Shown: positions 27,401 to 42,509, counted from the stretch's first letter. The stretch: DNA of 64,000 nucleotides from Lycorma delicatula (GCF_047948215.1 NC_134461.1:83476103-83540102), one strand, 5' to 3'. Numbers and translations are program-made. Notes: generated by a model from the sequence alone, not told the origin.

Positions 27401-30400
27401 AGCTTTAAATATTAATTGAATAATTTAAATTGAACATTTTCTTAATCCAATCACGATGTTCAAATTTTACTTGTTTGTATTTCGTTATTTTACGTATACT
27501 TTCTCAAGAGTAAGGTATTTTCTCGCGCCAGCCTTCGTGGTGCAAGTGGTAGCGTCCGCCTTTAATCCGGAGATTCCGGGTTCGAATCCCGGTTAGGCAT
27601 GGCATTTTCACACTCGCTACAAATCATTCATCTCATCCTCTGAAACGATACCACCTAATAGTGGTTTCGTAGGTTAAACAAAACAAAACAAAAAATTAAT
27701 AACTGAAAATGCATATTTATTTTTCATAATTTGTTTATCATAATTCGATTTTTATTTATCATATTTTTACGCTTATAAAATATTTGTAAAAGTTTTTTAA
27801 ATGAATTTCTTTTAGTAATTCTACCATCATTTTTTTATTAACGATTTTTTGTTGATTGTCTAAAGTTACTAATTTTGTATTTTTCTTAATAATCGCTAAT
27901 AGATTTATTTTTGTACATAAAGACCTTAAGCGACTTTAATGTTAGATGTCTTAAAAATTTTTCTTTACAACGGTGTTGTAATTCTAATTTTATCAAGAAT
28001 TATGATGTATTAATTCCTAAGCACGTGTTAATAAATTTAAAAAAAAATAATTCATATATAAAATTATCTACATAATCATTGTAATAAAATATATTGTTTT
28101 ATCATTTGTGTATGCAATGGAGTTCATATAAAACATTCTGTCGCAAGTACGTCAAATTTCCGGTTTTAGATAAGAAAGAAAGGATGTTGCACAGCTATAA
28201 TGATTTTTGAAAATAATATTACTTTCGGTGTGTTTTTTTAAATTTAATTCTATTAGAATCATGTGTTCTTTAACAATACTGCAAGGTACAGTGTATTCTT
28301 CCAATAAATATAATACTTCCATATTCGTTTTTTTTGTACCTCCTTTTCATACTTGTTGAACTGTGACTGCATCAACTGCCCAAATTGAAGACAATTTATG
28401 TGATGTAGAGTGTACATTAAATGCATTAATTAATAATTGTTTCAGTTCTAAATAATCAGTACTGTCGGTATTCCGTGATATTATCCATGATTAATTATTA
28501 TTATTATTATTATTTTTATTTTTATTTTTTTTTATTTATTTTTTTATTTTTATTTTTTTTTTATTTATTTTTTTTATTTTTTTTTTATTTTTTATTTTTT
28601 TTTTTTTTTTATTTTTTTTTTTTTTTTTAATTTTTTTTTTTAATTTTTAATTTTTTAATTTTTTTTTAATTTTTTATTTTTTAATTTTTTTATATTTTTT
28701 TAAATTTTTATTTAAAAATAAATTTTTTTTTCAATAATTTTTTTTTATTTCTCTTCAAATTAATAATAAGTTATCCAGTTTCGAATTTAATATATCCATT
28801 TTGACTTTTAAATCTTCATCGTTTTTCGCCTGATTTTTATAAAGTTCTGCAATTTTTTTTAATTCAATTAAATCTGCTTCAATATCATCTTCTGACTGGT
28901 CATCAGGAATTTCTTCGTTAGATGTGACATTTGGTTTTTCTAACTTTATGTTAGAAAATATACAAGGAAAACACCTTTTCCACATGATTATAATCAAAGA
29001 ACAACAAATGTATCGTTGAGGCGTTTGAAGTTAATAAAATAATAATAGAAAATAAATTCAAACTTAAAATGTTGCTGAGAAACAACATTTATTTAAAATG
29101 TTGCTAAGCAACATTAAATTAATAAAAATAAATCTAATTTATTTGTTATTAGCAAATTCTTTATACGTAGCTTGTGGATGAATTCATTAAATATATTTTG
29201 AAAATTAGTATATATCAATATTAAAAATATGTAAAGTTAACCGATGAAACGCTAATATATTTTTGCTTAATTTCGCAATTATGAAGAAGAATCTGCTACT
29301 GACGTAGAAGTATGTACACTCAGTTTGAGGTAATATAAAAATAAAATTATCCATCAAATTTCAAAGAAAACTAGATTAACTTTTTAATTATTTAATGTTG
29401 TTAGATGATATTAAATTATTCTCTTTTTCTAATTTTCTAAGTTCATGGTGAAAACGACAAAAGATACCATTTTTTTTTTTTTTTTAGTTTTTATTGTGAA
29501 CCTTGACTTTATCATTTGTTACTAAAAAACCAATAGACTGATAGCGTTCCAAGTTTTATACAATTAGCTAATTCTCTTATTTTATAACTTATGAAATCTC
29601 AGGCGTTTTTGAATTGTTATTCGAACAACGCACTTTGATAGTGTTACTCATAATTTGTGTAATTTTGGAGCCGGCTCAGTTAAAAATTTTTTTTTTTGTC
29701 TTCAGTCATTTGACTGGTTTGATGGAAATTTAACCTATTCTAGTTGCTTTTCAATTGAGAGAAACTTTAAAAATTCATCCAAGTTATGTTTTATTTTAGA
29801 TTTAGATTTTAGAATAAATTCTTAGCTTGTATTGAGATTCATCATAAAAAATATTTAATAATAATCTAAATTTAACTATTTAACAAAAGTTTTGTTTACT
29901 TGTGCCTCGGAATCATGATTTCTTTTAACTTTTGCAAGCTTTAAAGAGTGAAAATGATGGACATAATAATTTCCTTGAATAGGCTCTATTACACCCCCTT
30001 ATAAGTGATTACAATTATGCATCTATAATGCCTTTTTGCAGAATGACATCTGTAATAATATAACTAATTTTTAATTTGATCATAATAATATTCACTAATT
30101 TATTATTTATTTAACATGTTTAGATATAGAATCTGAAGCTGAACCAGTCGAGATAATTGTTGAAACTGCTCAACAGCAGCCAGCTTCTATGGAAAATAAA
30201 ATTAAAACTGAAGTACCGGTAAGTTATGTTATTAAGTTTGTTATCCATTATTAATGTTTAATGTAGTACTCCATTTTAATCTATTTATTCTAGTTTGGGT
30301 AATAATTTGATGTGATTGAGTGAAAATTAACTAAAAACTAATTTGTACAGAGCATTATAAAAGTTGCAAAAAAATTGTTAAGATTGTTTGATTTGAATGT

Positions 30401-33400
30401 TTGATTTCAAGTTCATTACATTTAAGTATATTATAAATATGGGGAATAGGAATTATGGTTATAGTTTTGGTTTTTAATTTTGGTTAAAATGATAAATCTT
30501 GTGAGATAGCTTAAAGAAATAATTTGTATGTAGTTAATACATTATCAGTATGGTTTTATGAAACATATTTTTTATTCATAGGCATATTTTTCCTATATCA
30601 TAACTGATGCATAGACATTTTTCTATGTATATGGTGTGGAGGGGAGTTCTCCTACTCCCTTGATAGTGTGTGTTGCTCTTGCAGTTGAGTTAAGCTGGGT
30701 TGATGAAGACGACATAACGTTGATATGAATTAATCACAAGGTTTCTTTAGTGTAATTATATACAGTTACCAACAGTGTCAATCTATAGAATAAAGATGTC
30801 AGTTAGTGTCAGTTACATTCAAAATGTGTCATTTTATTATACAGTCCACTTAACCGACTTATAAATCATCCGTTGGTCCTCCTGGATGGATCTTTTTTAC
30901 CAAAATAGATATGCAAATTGTTATTTTCAAGTGCAAACAAAATTCTAATTTTGTGACAATGTAATGATTTACAATTAATTCTTCAAAATTGTGTTCGGCG
31001 TAATCTTGTGATCTTTTCTAAATTATAATAATTAAGACATAAATTTTCAGACAGTTTTTATTATTGCTGAAATGAAATTATTCTAATGAAATGTCAGAAA
31101 TTCATAAATTTAATTATCTCTGATGTTCTTTAAAGGGTGAAGCAGCTGAAATTTTATCATGTTTAGAAAGTTCAACCGAAAATTATAAGGTTGCTTGGAT
31201 ACTTTTAAAGGCCAGATATGGCAATAAAAGGTTTTTAATTAATAAATATGTAAGTGCACTATTCAACCTCTCTAAAAAAGATAGAGAAAATTCTTTTTCA
31301 TTACGAAAGCTTTTAGACAGTGCATTAAAACATATACATCCTCTAGCAGGATTAGGGCAACCAACTCAGCAACGGGATATACTCTTAATTCATATAATTA
31401 CTACCAAATTAGATTTGGCTACCTTACACGAATGTGAAAATAACAGAAATAATCAGTTGTCAACAATGTCTGAATTAGAAACATTTCTGCACATAAATGT
31501 TAAGTTATGGAATTAATTGAAACTAGCAAGTTTCATAAATCGCATATTAACAATCAGTTACCAAATAAGGTGCAAATACTAAAATTTAAATAATTTTCAA
31601 AAAATAATACATTATCCGAAAATTGTCATGTGTACAAAAAATTGTTCTTTATGCAATCAGCTATAACACCCAATTTATTTTTGTGAAGCTTTCAAAATGT
31701 TATTAATTCCTGACTGTGAACTTGAGGTTAAAAAATATGATCTGTGCTTCAACTGTCTAAACAGTCAGCATAAAGCTGTGGTCTGTTACGCAGCCTCATG
31801 CAAACATTGTGGCAAAAAACATAATAGTTTGCTGCATTACATCAGACCTAATTCTAGCGTTACACAAAATAAGATATCTGCCAATGGTGATGAATCACCC
31901 CCAGTGGTAATTACATAGCAAACAATAATACCCACATCATGTTAGTTTGAAGCAATCCAACCCTGTTGTCATGCTGTCAATAGCCATAGTTTTAGTGTTA
32001 GATATACATGAGAATTCTCATTCTTGTCACATGTTATTTGACAGCAGTTCGCAGTCAAATTTTATCACTGAGAAAACTGCTAAGCTTTTAAGACTACCAT
32101 CAAAGAAAAACATGTTACAAGTTAATGGTGTAGGCAAGATCGCAACCATTCTGTGGAATGTGTTATTAAATCAAGAGTGAACAGATTTGCAGCAAATATC
32201 GAGTGTGTAGTTTTACCAACCATCACTCAACAGTTACCCACAGTTCAAATCAGAATATTAAGTTTGAAATTACCATAGAATCTGCTACTGGTTGATCCAG
32301 ATTTCCACAAACAATGACATTGACGTACTTCTTGGTGCAGAATTATTTTATGTCTTATGTGAAGGAAACATTAAAGCAAGTGAATCAAATCCAACATTTC
32401 GAAATACCCTGTTTGGCTGGGTAATTTCTGATAAAATATCGATCAATCAGCATTCAACAGTTTTAACATCTGTATGCAATCTATCCACTTCAGATCACAT
32501 CAATGAAAACATTAAAAAATTTTGGAAATTAGAAGACTGCAGCTCTACTGAAAAACAATTTACAGGAAATGACAAACTTTTTGAAGAATTGTATGAAAAT
32601 AATATCATAAAAATTATGAATGGAAGATACTGTGTGAAGATCCCTTTGAAAGGTGATGTAAACCAACTTAGTGAATCAAGAACTACTGCAGTGTGAAGGT
32701 TTCTTTTCGCTTGAAGATACGTCTGAATCCAAACACTGAATTGAAATTACAGTACATTAACTTCATGAGAGAATACAAAAACATAGGGCATATGACAGAA
32801 AGAAATATCAGATGAAGTTTCAGGGTCTAAATCATATCTCTTGTAATGATAAACAACTTTTATGTGGATGATCTTATGACAGGTGCATCTTCACATCAAG
32901 AAGCAAAAAACAACTTCAGAGAGATCTAATTGATCTTGCTAGTTGTGAAGGATTCACCTCAGAAAGTGGTGTGCAAATAATCAAGAACCAGTGTCCAATA
33001 TTCCGTGTGAAGGTGTATGTCAGACTGATTACAACATCGATCAAAATCCTAGACTTAAAATTTTGGGACTAATTTGGAATCCTGTAAAGGATGCATTTCA
33101 GTTCTTATTCAACAAGGAAAGCCAATGTCAAAAACCAACAAAATGAACAATCTTAGCTGTGATCAGATGAATATTACTCGGAATTACTTAGAATATATTA
33201 CTCGGGCCTGTTGTAGTCATTGCAAAATCTATGGTCTTGCAAGGTTGGTTGGGATGATGAGATTCCAAAGGACTTGCTAAAAAACTGGAATTCAAATTCA
33301 TTTTAAGAATCCATTCAGTCATTGGCCACTCTGGAAATTCCCAGGTGCCTCCTCACAAGAAGACAAAATCAATTCGTCAAGTTGAAGTACATGGGTTTTT

Positions 33401-36400
33401 TGGATGCATCTGAATCTGTATTTATCTGAAATCCATTGATGCATCAAACAAGATCACGGTAAATTTAATTACATCAAAATCAAGAGTAGCTCCATTAAAA
33501 AAGTTATCATTACCAAGGTTAGAATTATGTGATGCATTGCTTTTATCTGAATTAATGAAATTTACTACAACATAATGCCTTCTTCAAGGAAATCAGTGAT
33601 CTTAAAAACTTGAAACCAATTCAAAACAATAGTTAACTAAAACCATTAAATCCATATCTTGATGATAACGATGCACTAAGAGTCTGAGGTCATTTACAGA
33701 ATTCCAGCCTCCATTCTGACCAAAGGAATCTCATCATTTTACCAAAGAATCACTTCTTGACTGATCTGATAACCTGACACGTCCATGTCAAAAATATGCA
33801 TATTGGGCCACAATCACTACTGAACATTATTAGACAAAAATATTGGCCTGTTGGAGGAAAAACTTAGATCATAGACTATTTCATCAGTGTGTAAAATGTT
33901 TCAAAGCAAATCCCAAGGGGATCACCCAGGTAATGGGAAACCTACCCAAATCATTTGTAAATCCAAGTCTTAGACCATTTGTAATCACTGGGATTGATTA
34001 TTATAGACCATTTTGGGTAAAATTATCCAGAAAACATGGAGTCATAGCTCGGAAGTGTTACATATCATTATTTGTTTGTTTCAGCACTAAAGTCATTCAT
34101 TTAGAGTTGCCTGAAGATTTATCATCAGATTCTTTCATCTTAGCGCTGAAATGCCTCATCACAAGAAGGGGCAAACCTATTGAAATATATTTTGACAATG
34201 AAACAAATTATGTCGGGGCCCAGAAAGAGCTGATTCAGCTAGCGGAATTATTCAGAACTGAAAATTTTCAATTACATATTGTAGAAGTTTCATCCATTGA
34301 AGATATTCAATGGCACTTTCAACCTCCCAGTGCTCCACACTTTGGCAGGCTCTGGGAATCATCAATCAAACTTGTCAAGAGTCACATGAAAAGAGTAATC
34401 TGTACTAAGTCTGACAATAGTAGAGTTTACTGGCTCAAATTGAGGCATGTGTGTAAATCCCTGACCCTTAACTCCAGTATCGGACATCCCTTTTGATCTT
34501 CTTCCTCTAACACCAGCATATTTTGTAATAGGTGATATCTTTAGAAGCCACCCAGAACTGAATTTACAACAGTTTCCTGTAAATAGACTTATTCACTGGC
34601 AAACAGATTCAACAATTGTAGCACTTCTGGTCTCGTTGGTCCAATGAGTACCTGAAAAATCTTCAGCAATGATCAAAATGGAAAACTCTACTCCAGATCT
34701 GCAAGAAAACAGTTTGGTCGTCATCAAAAAGGACAACCTCCCTCCACTCCAGTTGAAAATGGTTAGTGTCATCAATATACATCCTGAAAATGATAGAAAA
34801 GTGCACACTTATTTCATCTGGAACATTAAAAAGACCAATTTCAAAAATATGTCCATTACCAAAACAATAAGTTTATTGTTACATTATGATTTTTTTGTGT
34901 ATTATGTACATGTCTTACTTTTTTATTATGTAGTCTGTTGTATTATTGACATTCATGTAATTAATTTTATTTTTTGAAGGTGTTCCTTCAAAGTGAGGGG
35001 CATGTTGGATATTTTTCTCTCTGTGTGTGGTGTTGTGGGGAGTTCTGCCATTCCCATATTCGTGTTTTGTTCTGGCAGTTGAGTTGAGTTAATGAAGTGG
35101 ACATAATGTTGATTGGTTATGAATTAATCATAAGGTTTCTTTAGTGTAATGGTATACAATTACCAACAGTGTCAATCTATACAATAAAGATGTCAAATCA
35201 GTGTCAGTTACATTCAAATTGTGTCATTTTATTAGAGTCCACCTAACCGATTTATAACCAGCATCCAACATCATTCAAATTTCTGGGATCTGTCTTGCAT
35301 ATAGTGTATGATTTTGTTATTTTTCAATAACATAGTTTACACTCTATCTGTGAAATATCTGGAAATTCCATGCAAGAGTGTTAATCATAAAGCATAGTTT
35401 TTCTTAAACAAGGTCTTCTGTCTCAAGGTTTTTTCAACATGTAGATTTGTATTGGCCTTTTTTGATCTTCACCTTTGTCCTTTCTTTCCTTGACTCATTT
35501 CTATTACATTCATAATTTTACATAATTCTCAGTGTTTTTCTGGAATACTAAAACTTTTTGCATTAAAAAATATATTGTGGACCTTCACATCTGGTGGTGG
35601 AATTGTGTTTATCACTGTGGCTATCATTACTAACTGTGTTGAGAAAGTACATTAGATTTCATTAGATAGATTAGTTCATTAGATATTATACCACTGTATA
35701 ATATCTAATAAACTAGTTACGCTATTTTTCATATTTAGATATGATCTAGCTCACAGGGCTGGTATTACTGGTTCAATTGTCCCAAATCAGTTGTGTTTAA
35801 TAGCTGATTTTTGAAGTCGAAGATTCTGAGGTCCAAATCCTAGTAGAGGCTAGTTGCTTTTATATGGATTTGAAAACTAGAAAGTGGATACTGGTGTAAT
35901 TTGGTGGTTACCGGTACTAGACAGTACCGGTGTACTTTGGTGGTTTGGGTACAACTAACTACACATCTCAGGTATAGTCGGCCAGAGTCTGTACAAGACT
36001 ACACCTCATCTTATTAGAACATGAGGGGATTGCTTATTGTTCACTAATTGAATAGATTTCCACATGCACATTAGGAAAATAAATGAAGTATGAACTGATT
36101 AACTGTTGCTTGTTGCTTGTTAACAGTAATATTCCCTTACTTTTAGTGTGTACCTTTTAGCTTTGAAAAATTGCAGGAGAGAATGAAAATTATATTCTTA
36201 AATTATATCCATTGAATAGATTAAATATACAATTCAGTGACTGTGTAAATATTTGCATTGATGTTTGTTTACTTTGAAAATATTTGATATTTATTAAATT
36301 ATGTGTTTATATCTTTTTTTATATAATAAGGATGAAGTGATTGTAGAGAGTGATACTACGCATAATCAAACTGGTGAATCTGATTTACTGGATGATCAGA

Positions 36401-39400
36401 TTGATGATCTTTGTGAACTTGACTCGCATGCAGTCGAAATGATAGTGGTTGGACCTAATCAGTCTGGTGTAAGTGAAAATAAAATTTCAATTTATAATGC
36501 TTATTTTTTACTTTTTTGTCTCTTATAAAAGAATCAATGGTATGATAAAAGAGATATATGGTCATTTTTTTTACAAATTTTACAGTTTTCACTTCCTTAT
36601 TGTAATAATAAAATTATCCTGAATGCCTTAAAGTAGCTGAACCTTTCTATTCTATCCATAACTTTTCTTACTTCTTATTAACCTATATACATCTGTGGCC
36701 AACCTTTTTCAGTAAGGTGTCACTTCTTGAACATTGAATCTTAAGAGTGCCATTTTCATGACCAAGTTCTTTCCATCCTCTATCTTTCCTTTATCTTTAA
36801 GCTTATGACTTTACTTTTGTCTTATGTGATAATTTTCTTAACAGATTTATTTTTTAAATATTACCCTAAATATCATATTAGGGAGAAGAAAAATAAAAAA
36901 ATTAAATATAAAACTTTTCTGTTAAAAATAACTTTATTCAGACGATTATAGATATACAGGTAACATATTTCATATGAGATATATTTTAATTTAATTAGGT
37001 ATCATACAGATTTATGATGGTAATGTTATATTAAAAAAAATATATAGATATCTTGATTTAATAAGAGTCAAAATATTTAATTTTACAATGAGTCATTGGC
37101 TGTTGAATATTAACATTGCTACTATATTACAAAATATAATTGTGAATTGTAAAAAAAATAGTTCACAGATGCACAATTGTTACAGATGTAAATTACAGCA
37201 AAATTAATAATGAGACTATTTAGAAAAAATATCATCTTACAAAAAATAAATTTTTCTACGAAATTGTTTTTAAAAACAGACTATTTCAACAGAAATGAGC
37301 TTTTTGAATTTGCAAGGGTTTTTACAATTTCAACTTTATCTGGGTTAATTTTTGAAGAAGCCAACAGTAACAAGTTTTTTAAATTAGAATCAGTTAGCTT
37401 TGATCAGAATTTATTTTTTATCATATTCATAATCGTGAATAACTTCACAAACAAATGTGGAGCCAAGTTTATAACAAAATTTCAGATCAAACTCTTAGAA
37501 ATTTGGGAAATCAGTAGTTGAGAGAAATTTCCAAAACTCAGTATAATTGTCACACTACCTGGCATTCAAATTACTTTATTTGTTTTTAAGAATGTTATGG
37601 TGCTGAAGATCATTTATTTATGTTTGAATTTCATAAGGGTAGAGGCACAAGACTTCAGTAACAATAGGAAAGGGGTTTGTAAAAAGTTTATAACTTTTTT
37701 ATTGTTCTTTTGGAAATCATTAAATCTTGTTACAAATGAGACTTTTAATTTATAAATTAAGATTTCATGCCTATCATAATTAGGAAGGTGTCAAGTTTGA
37801 TCGCTAACTCTGTCATTTGTTTGAAGTGTATCTTTTTTCCATTAAAATTGTTTAATAAAAGAGAAAAATTGTTTAATATAAAAAAAGATGTAGAACTATA
37901 ACATTAGAAACAAGCAATCTTTACTAAATTGTTATCTGTAAGAAACGCCAGATCTCACAACCAATCTTCATTTTTTAGAAGCAAGCAATCATTGTGCAGT
38001 TCATCTTTTTTCTTCCAAAAAATATAAGATGCTTTTATGAAGATTCCAGAATCTGTCAAGTACCTTGCCTGTTGAAAGCTGGCGTACTTTACAATACAGG
38101 ATTAATCTTCTTCCACCTCTTCGGGGAAACAAGCAACAAAATTCTCAGCGATTAAGCATGCGTGATCGAATCCTGTTTTAATAATACCCCATTTATTTTA
38201 TAATATACCACAATGCCACTTCAAGAACGTTAGATAAATTCATATCTTCAGCGCAAAGTGCCTCCCTATGCAGTTTGGAGTGTTACTTAGAAATGCCTCT
38301 TTTCAAGTAATTATCGAGTAGTGATAAACAACCTTTTTTTTTTAACAATCATAGCTGGGCTCCATTTGTGCATATGCTATCTAATTTATCCCATTGTAAG
38401 TTAGTGTTCTCAATGACTGATTTTATTTAATTAAAGATATATACGCCTTTCGCTGTTTTTAATTACTGCAAGTCTAAAAGTTCTTCAATAACATCAAACT
38501 TTTTCTTGATATAATGCACAAAAATACTTAATTGAGCAGTGTCAGTATTAGCAGTTCTCTCATCTATAGCTAAAGAAAAATATTTTCATGTAACGTAACT
38601 AATGCAGACACAATTACACGAGTTGGCCACAGATGTTATAATATAATGAAGATATTATCTTCATTAAAGTAAAGAAATAAATGAAGTATTTCTTTACTAA
38701 CCAGCCTAATTTTCAAATATCCTGAAATACAAAATATCAATAGATTTCATTTCTATTCTATTTGCCTCTCTGGATTGCTTATTGTTTATATTTTATTGAA
38801 TCATTTCATACTATGTTAACATTCAGATACTTAACTTAAATAGAGTTATAAGTACGAGGGTCGTTCTAATATAAACCGGTTTATTTACATAGCTTTATTG
38901 ATGTCAGATAAAATTATAAATTACCTTATTTTCTACATAGTTTCCTTCAATAGAAATACATCTTCTCCACAGGATAGGCAGCTGCTTGATCCCTTCATCA
39001 AAAAAACAAGATGGCCATCCCCACAACTAACTGCAGACATAATGCTTGACTGGAATATCATTGTTGAATTTTTCCACTCCTAAAGCTTCTTTCAGCACCA
39101 AACATGTAGAAATCACATGGTGATATGTCTGGACTGTACAGTGGATGTTCAAGAGGTGTCCAATAAATTTTAGCCGGTTTATCATAAGTCTGAGCCACTG
39201 TATGTAGCCGTGCGTTGTCATGAAGGAGGATGTTGTGAATCGGTTGTCAGCTTTGTTTGTCATGATAAGCACCTTGATGTCATCCAACAGTGGCAGTAGT
39301 ATGCTGCATTTACCATCCTTCATTCATGCAAGAAATCAATCAGCAGCACACCTTTTGAGTCTCAAAACATAGTTGCCAGAACTTTTCCAGCTGACAAGCA

Positions 39401-42400
39401 TTACTTGGCCTTGATTGGTGCCTCCTCCCCACGTTTCCACCATTCTGTACTTGTTCTCATTCTTTCCGGGGTGTAGTGGTGGACCCACATTTTGTCACAG
39501 GTCACATTGTGGTCCAAGAATGCCTCTCTTTCTTCCTAAAAATGATTTCAGAAGCCGCTGACAGATGTCTTTCCAGACATTTGTCTGTGCCTCAGTGAGA
39601 AAACATGAAACCCACCTTGGCAACATTTTTCTGTATCCAAGAGTGTCTGACAACATTGTAAGTATACTCTCAATACTTATGTCCACTTCTGATTCAATTT
39701 CAATGATGTTTATGCAGTAGTCACCTTCCATAAGGCCATAAATAGCCTAAATGTTGTCGTCATTGACGCTGATATTTGGACAATGTTCGTGATTTTCATT
39801 CTTTACTGTATCATTGCCATTTCAAAATTTTTGGTCCAATCATAATTTAAGTTTTTTGCAGGGTAGCATCTCCAAACTAGGCCTGGATTTGATACCTTCA
39901 TTGGGAAGATATTAGATTATAATTCTTTCCATAACAGACGATGTTACTTCCTGTTCAAGCATTCTGCTACTGACATGGGAATGTGACCTACGGGCATAGC
40001 TGGCCATTTGCTCCCCTCTACACATTTCCAACTAATTATCTGCAGCGTCCCCCACATTCACTGTTCTTCCTCAGTCTGTGTGCCAAAATTACTGTTTTAT
40101 ATTAGAATGACTCCTGTATATTCATAAAATTTATCATTTATACCATGATAGACAAAGTGTCGCTAATATTTTATCAAAATGTTTGCTGTGTTTTTCACTG
40201 CAGATTAATTACTCCAAATTTGATCTTTTTAGCTATTTGGGATTATTGGGAGCTTTCTGATTTATGTATAAATTTATTATCTTAGTAATACTTCACTAAC
40301 AAGTTAAATGGTTGTAGCAGTTTTAGAATATAAATGTATAATACTAAACGGAAAAATCCCTTCATTTATTTCATTGCTTTTTAAGGATGATTTAAAGGAG
40401 AATAATGAAATATTTTTTAATAAATCTTGTCTTTATCTATGCTAAATTTCTAGTTTCTATTCAATGTTATATAAATATCTAAAGGAATTAATCTGTACTT
40501 ATTAAACCAGATTACATCTTTTATAGGGGGTTAAAAGAAAAGACCCGCTTTTTTATATATTATTGAGTTTACTTTCATTATTATAGCTGAATTTTATCTT
40601 CTATTATGCTTGAATCACAAAATGTTTGGGGATTTTCTAAGTTCACCCCTAATACAGCTTTGTTTTTTTTATCACATGTTGCAATATTCTGTGCTGAAGA
40701 ACATTCAAGCTATGTTTAAAACAGGTTCAGAAGGAAAATGGAACTTAAATTCTGATTACTCTAGGGGTACTTTTAAGGGAAATTGCTGATCTCTGAGGAA
40801 ATAACTCTGTATTATTTCTGATTAATTTCAGTTATACATTTCAACTGGAGAAAGATTGGCTGGTTTTGAGAAACATCTTGGTGTCCCTTTTTTTCTCCTT
40901 GGGATGTATGATGAAAAAATCAGTTCTTAATGGTAGTTTTATAGTAAGATGATCATCTCTGGTAGGTTTTAAGTTATCAGTTTCACTTAGCACTTTTCAA
41001 TTAATTTAATTATTGATAGTATTTTGTATAGCTATGAATCTGAAATTGATGAACTATCTAAATTTCTTAAATCTGCTAAACTTTTGACTGCATTTTGTTA
41101 TCTTTTCATTTATTATTCTTTTTGCTAGAAGTCCTGTACACTCATAGTGATTTACCTTAAGTGTACGTAGTCATGTAAGGTTAAAAAACATTCTTCCATA
41201 GTGTTTATTTATTAATTAGGCATCAATAAAATTAATTAAATAATTTTAAAATTAACGAAGCGAATGCTTGAAAAAACATATATAGGGGTAAAATAAAAGA
41301 AAGGAATTGTTATATTGTTAAAAAATTTTAACATTAATTATATTTTTTCAATCTTTTGGTTAGTTTAAATTTCTAACTGATGTATTTTTAAAAAAAATGA
41401 AATTGTTTGTTTTGTTTTTGGAATCCCTTTAAAACCCATTACAGTCATTTGAATTTGTTGTATGCCATTCTTCAAAAAAATTGTTGCCTTTTTTATTTAT
41501 TACAGCCTTTCTACAATAATTTTTTATTGCTTTTTTACATTTTGCTGTTTTATAGGATTTTGTTTTTGTGCTTTTTTGTACAGTAATAACCTATCTGGTT
41601 GTTGGTGTGCTAAAATTTGGTAACACAATCTTTGCTTACTTTTTCTAAATATCTCTTTAAAAAAAACTTTGAAAATTTTCAGCTTTCTTGTTATTTGTGT
41701 AATGGGTGAGTTAATGATGAGTAAGTATACTGTTGACATTCAAACAGTCATGACTGTCTCATTTTAATTTTTCACTTATAATATTTTTACTCTCCTGATG
41801 TTGGTTTGAAAAACCCGAAAGATCTTGAGAAAATACCTCTTTCTTGGTAAGGTGGTTAAAAAAATATTTTAATTATTAAAATATACCAGCGAAAACCATG
41901 TGTAAGAAATTTATTGTTAAAATATTTTTTATCCATAAATGAGAATAAATAATAACTAAAATAGAATTGTTTTCATTGTTAATATTCTCAATGCTTATTT
42001 TAAGTTATCTGCTGGTACTTGTTATTGATTGTACTCAACTTTCAGGTGATATCTGTTCACCATGATGGTTCAAACGAGAATTTAGAGGATGAAGTTAGTG
42101 TAGGTATTTCACCATCTAATGATGATACTTGTCACCCAATAACACCATCTGATGTAAGTATTTAATTTATTGTTGTTCTGTATATTTTGTACTTTTAATT
42201 AATTAAATATAGGTAGCTTTTTTAGTTCTTTTTTTGTAATTATCTAATTAGAGTATTTTTAACTTACTTTTGGAATAAATTAGTTTGTTCGTGGTTCCTA
42301 TAATTCTTATGAAGGCCAATTATTATTTTTATTTTCAGCCCTACCTATTTCTTCAGCCACTGTTTAGATTGTTGTTTGTATTTACTTTTTGTTGCAATTT

Positions 42401-42462
42401 TAAAATTATATTCTTCAACTTATGGTTGTTCTTTGCTTATTTGCATAACAATTAACAAGCAT

Positions 42463-42509
<47 letters not shown>

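Larger units (their letters stand above)
30605..35260 (+). mobile_element. BEL/Pao LTR retrotransposon, full length but decayed
   Basis: Two directly repeated LTRs (30605-30868 and 35003-35260) flank gag, zinc knuckle, aspartic protease, reverse transcriptase, RNase H and integrase remnants in BEL/Pao order. The element is about 4.66 kb, in the same orientation as the host gene. The LTRs share long blocks (GGTTTCTTTAGTGTAAT, ACCAACAGTGTCAATCTATA) but differ by many substitutions and small indels, so the insertion is old. No clear target duplication is seen. All ORFs carry stops or shifts. Confidence 0.9.

Noticed and set aside
27531..27602. Functional tRNA gene
   Set aside because: A and B boxes are good, but the anticodon would be TTA (a stop reader), the anticodon stem has a mismatch, and a SINE body and A-rich tail follow.
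28492..28755. CRISPR or other structured array in the T-rich tract
   Set aside because: No spaced repeats; it is simple low-complexity sequence in a eukaryotic intron.
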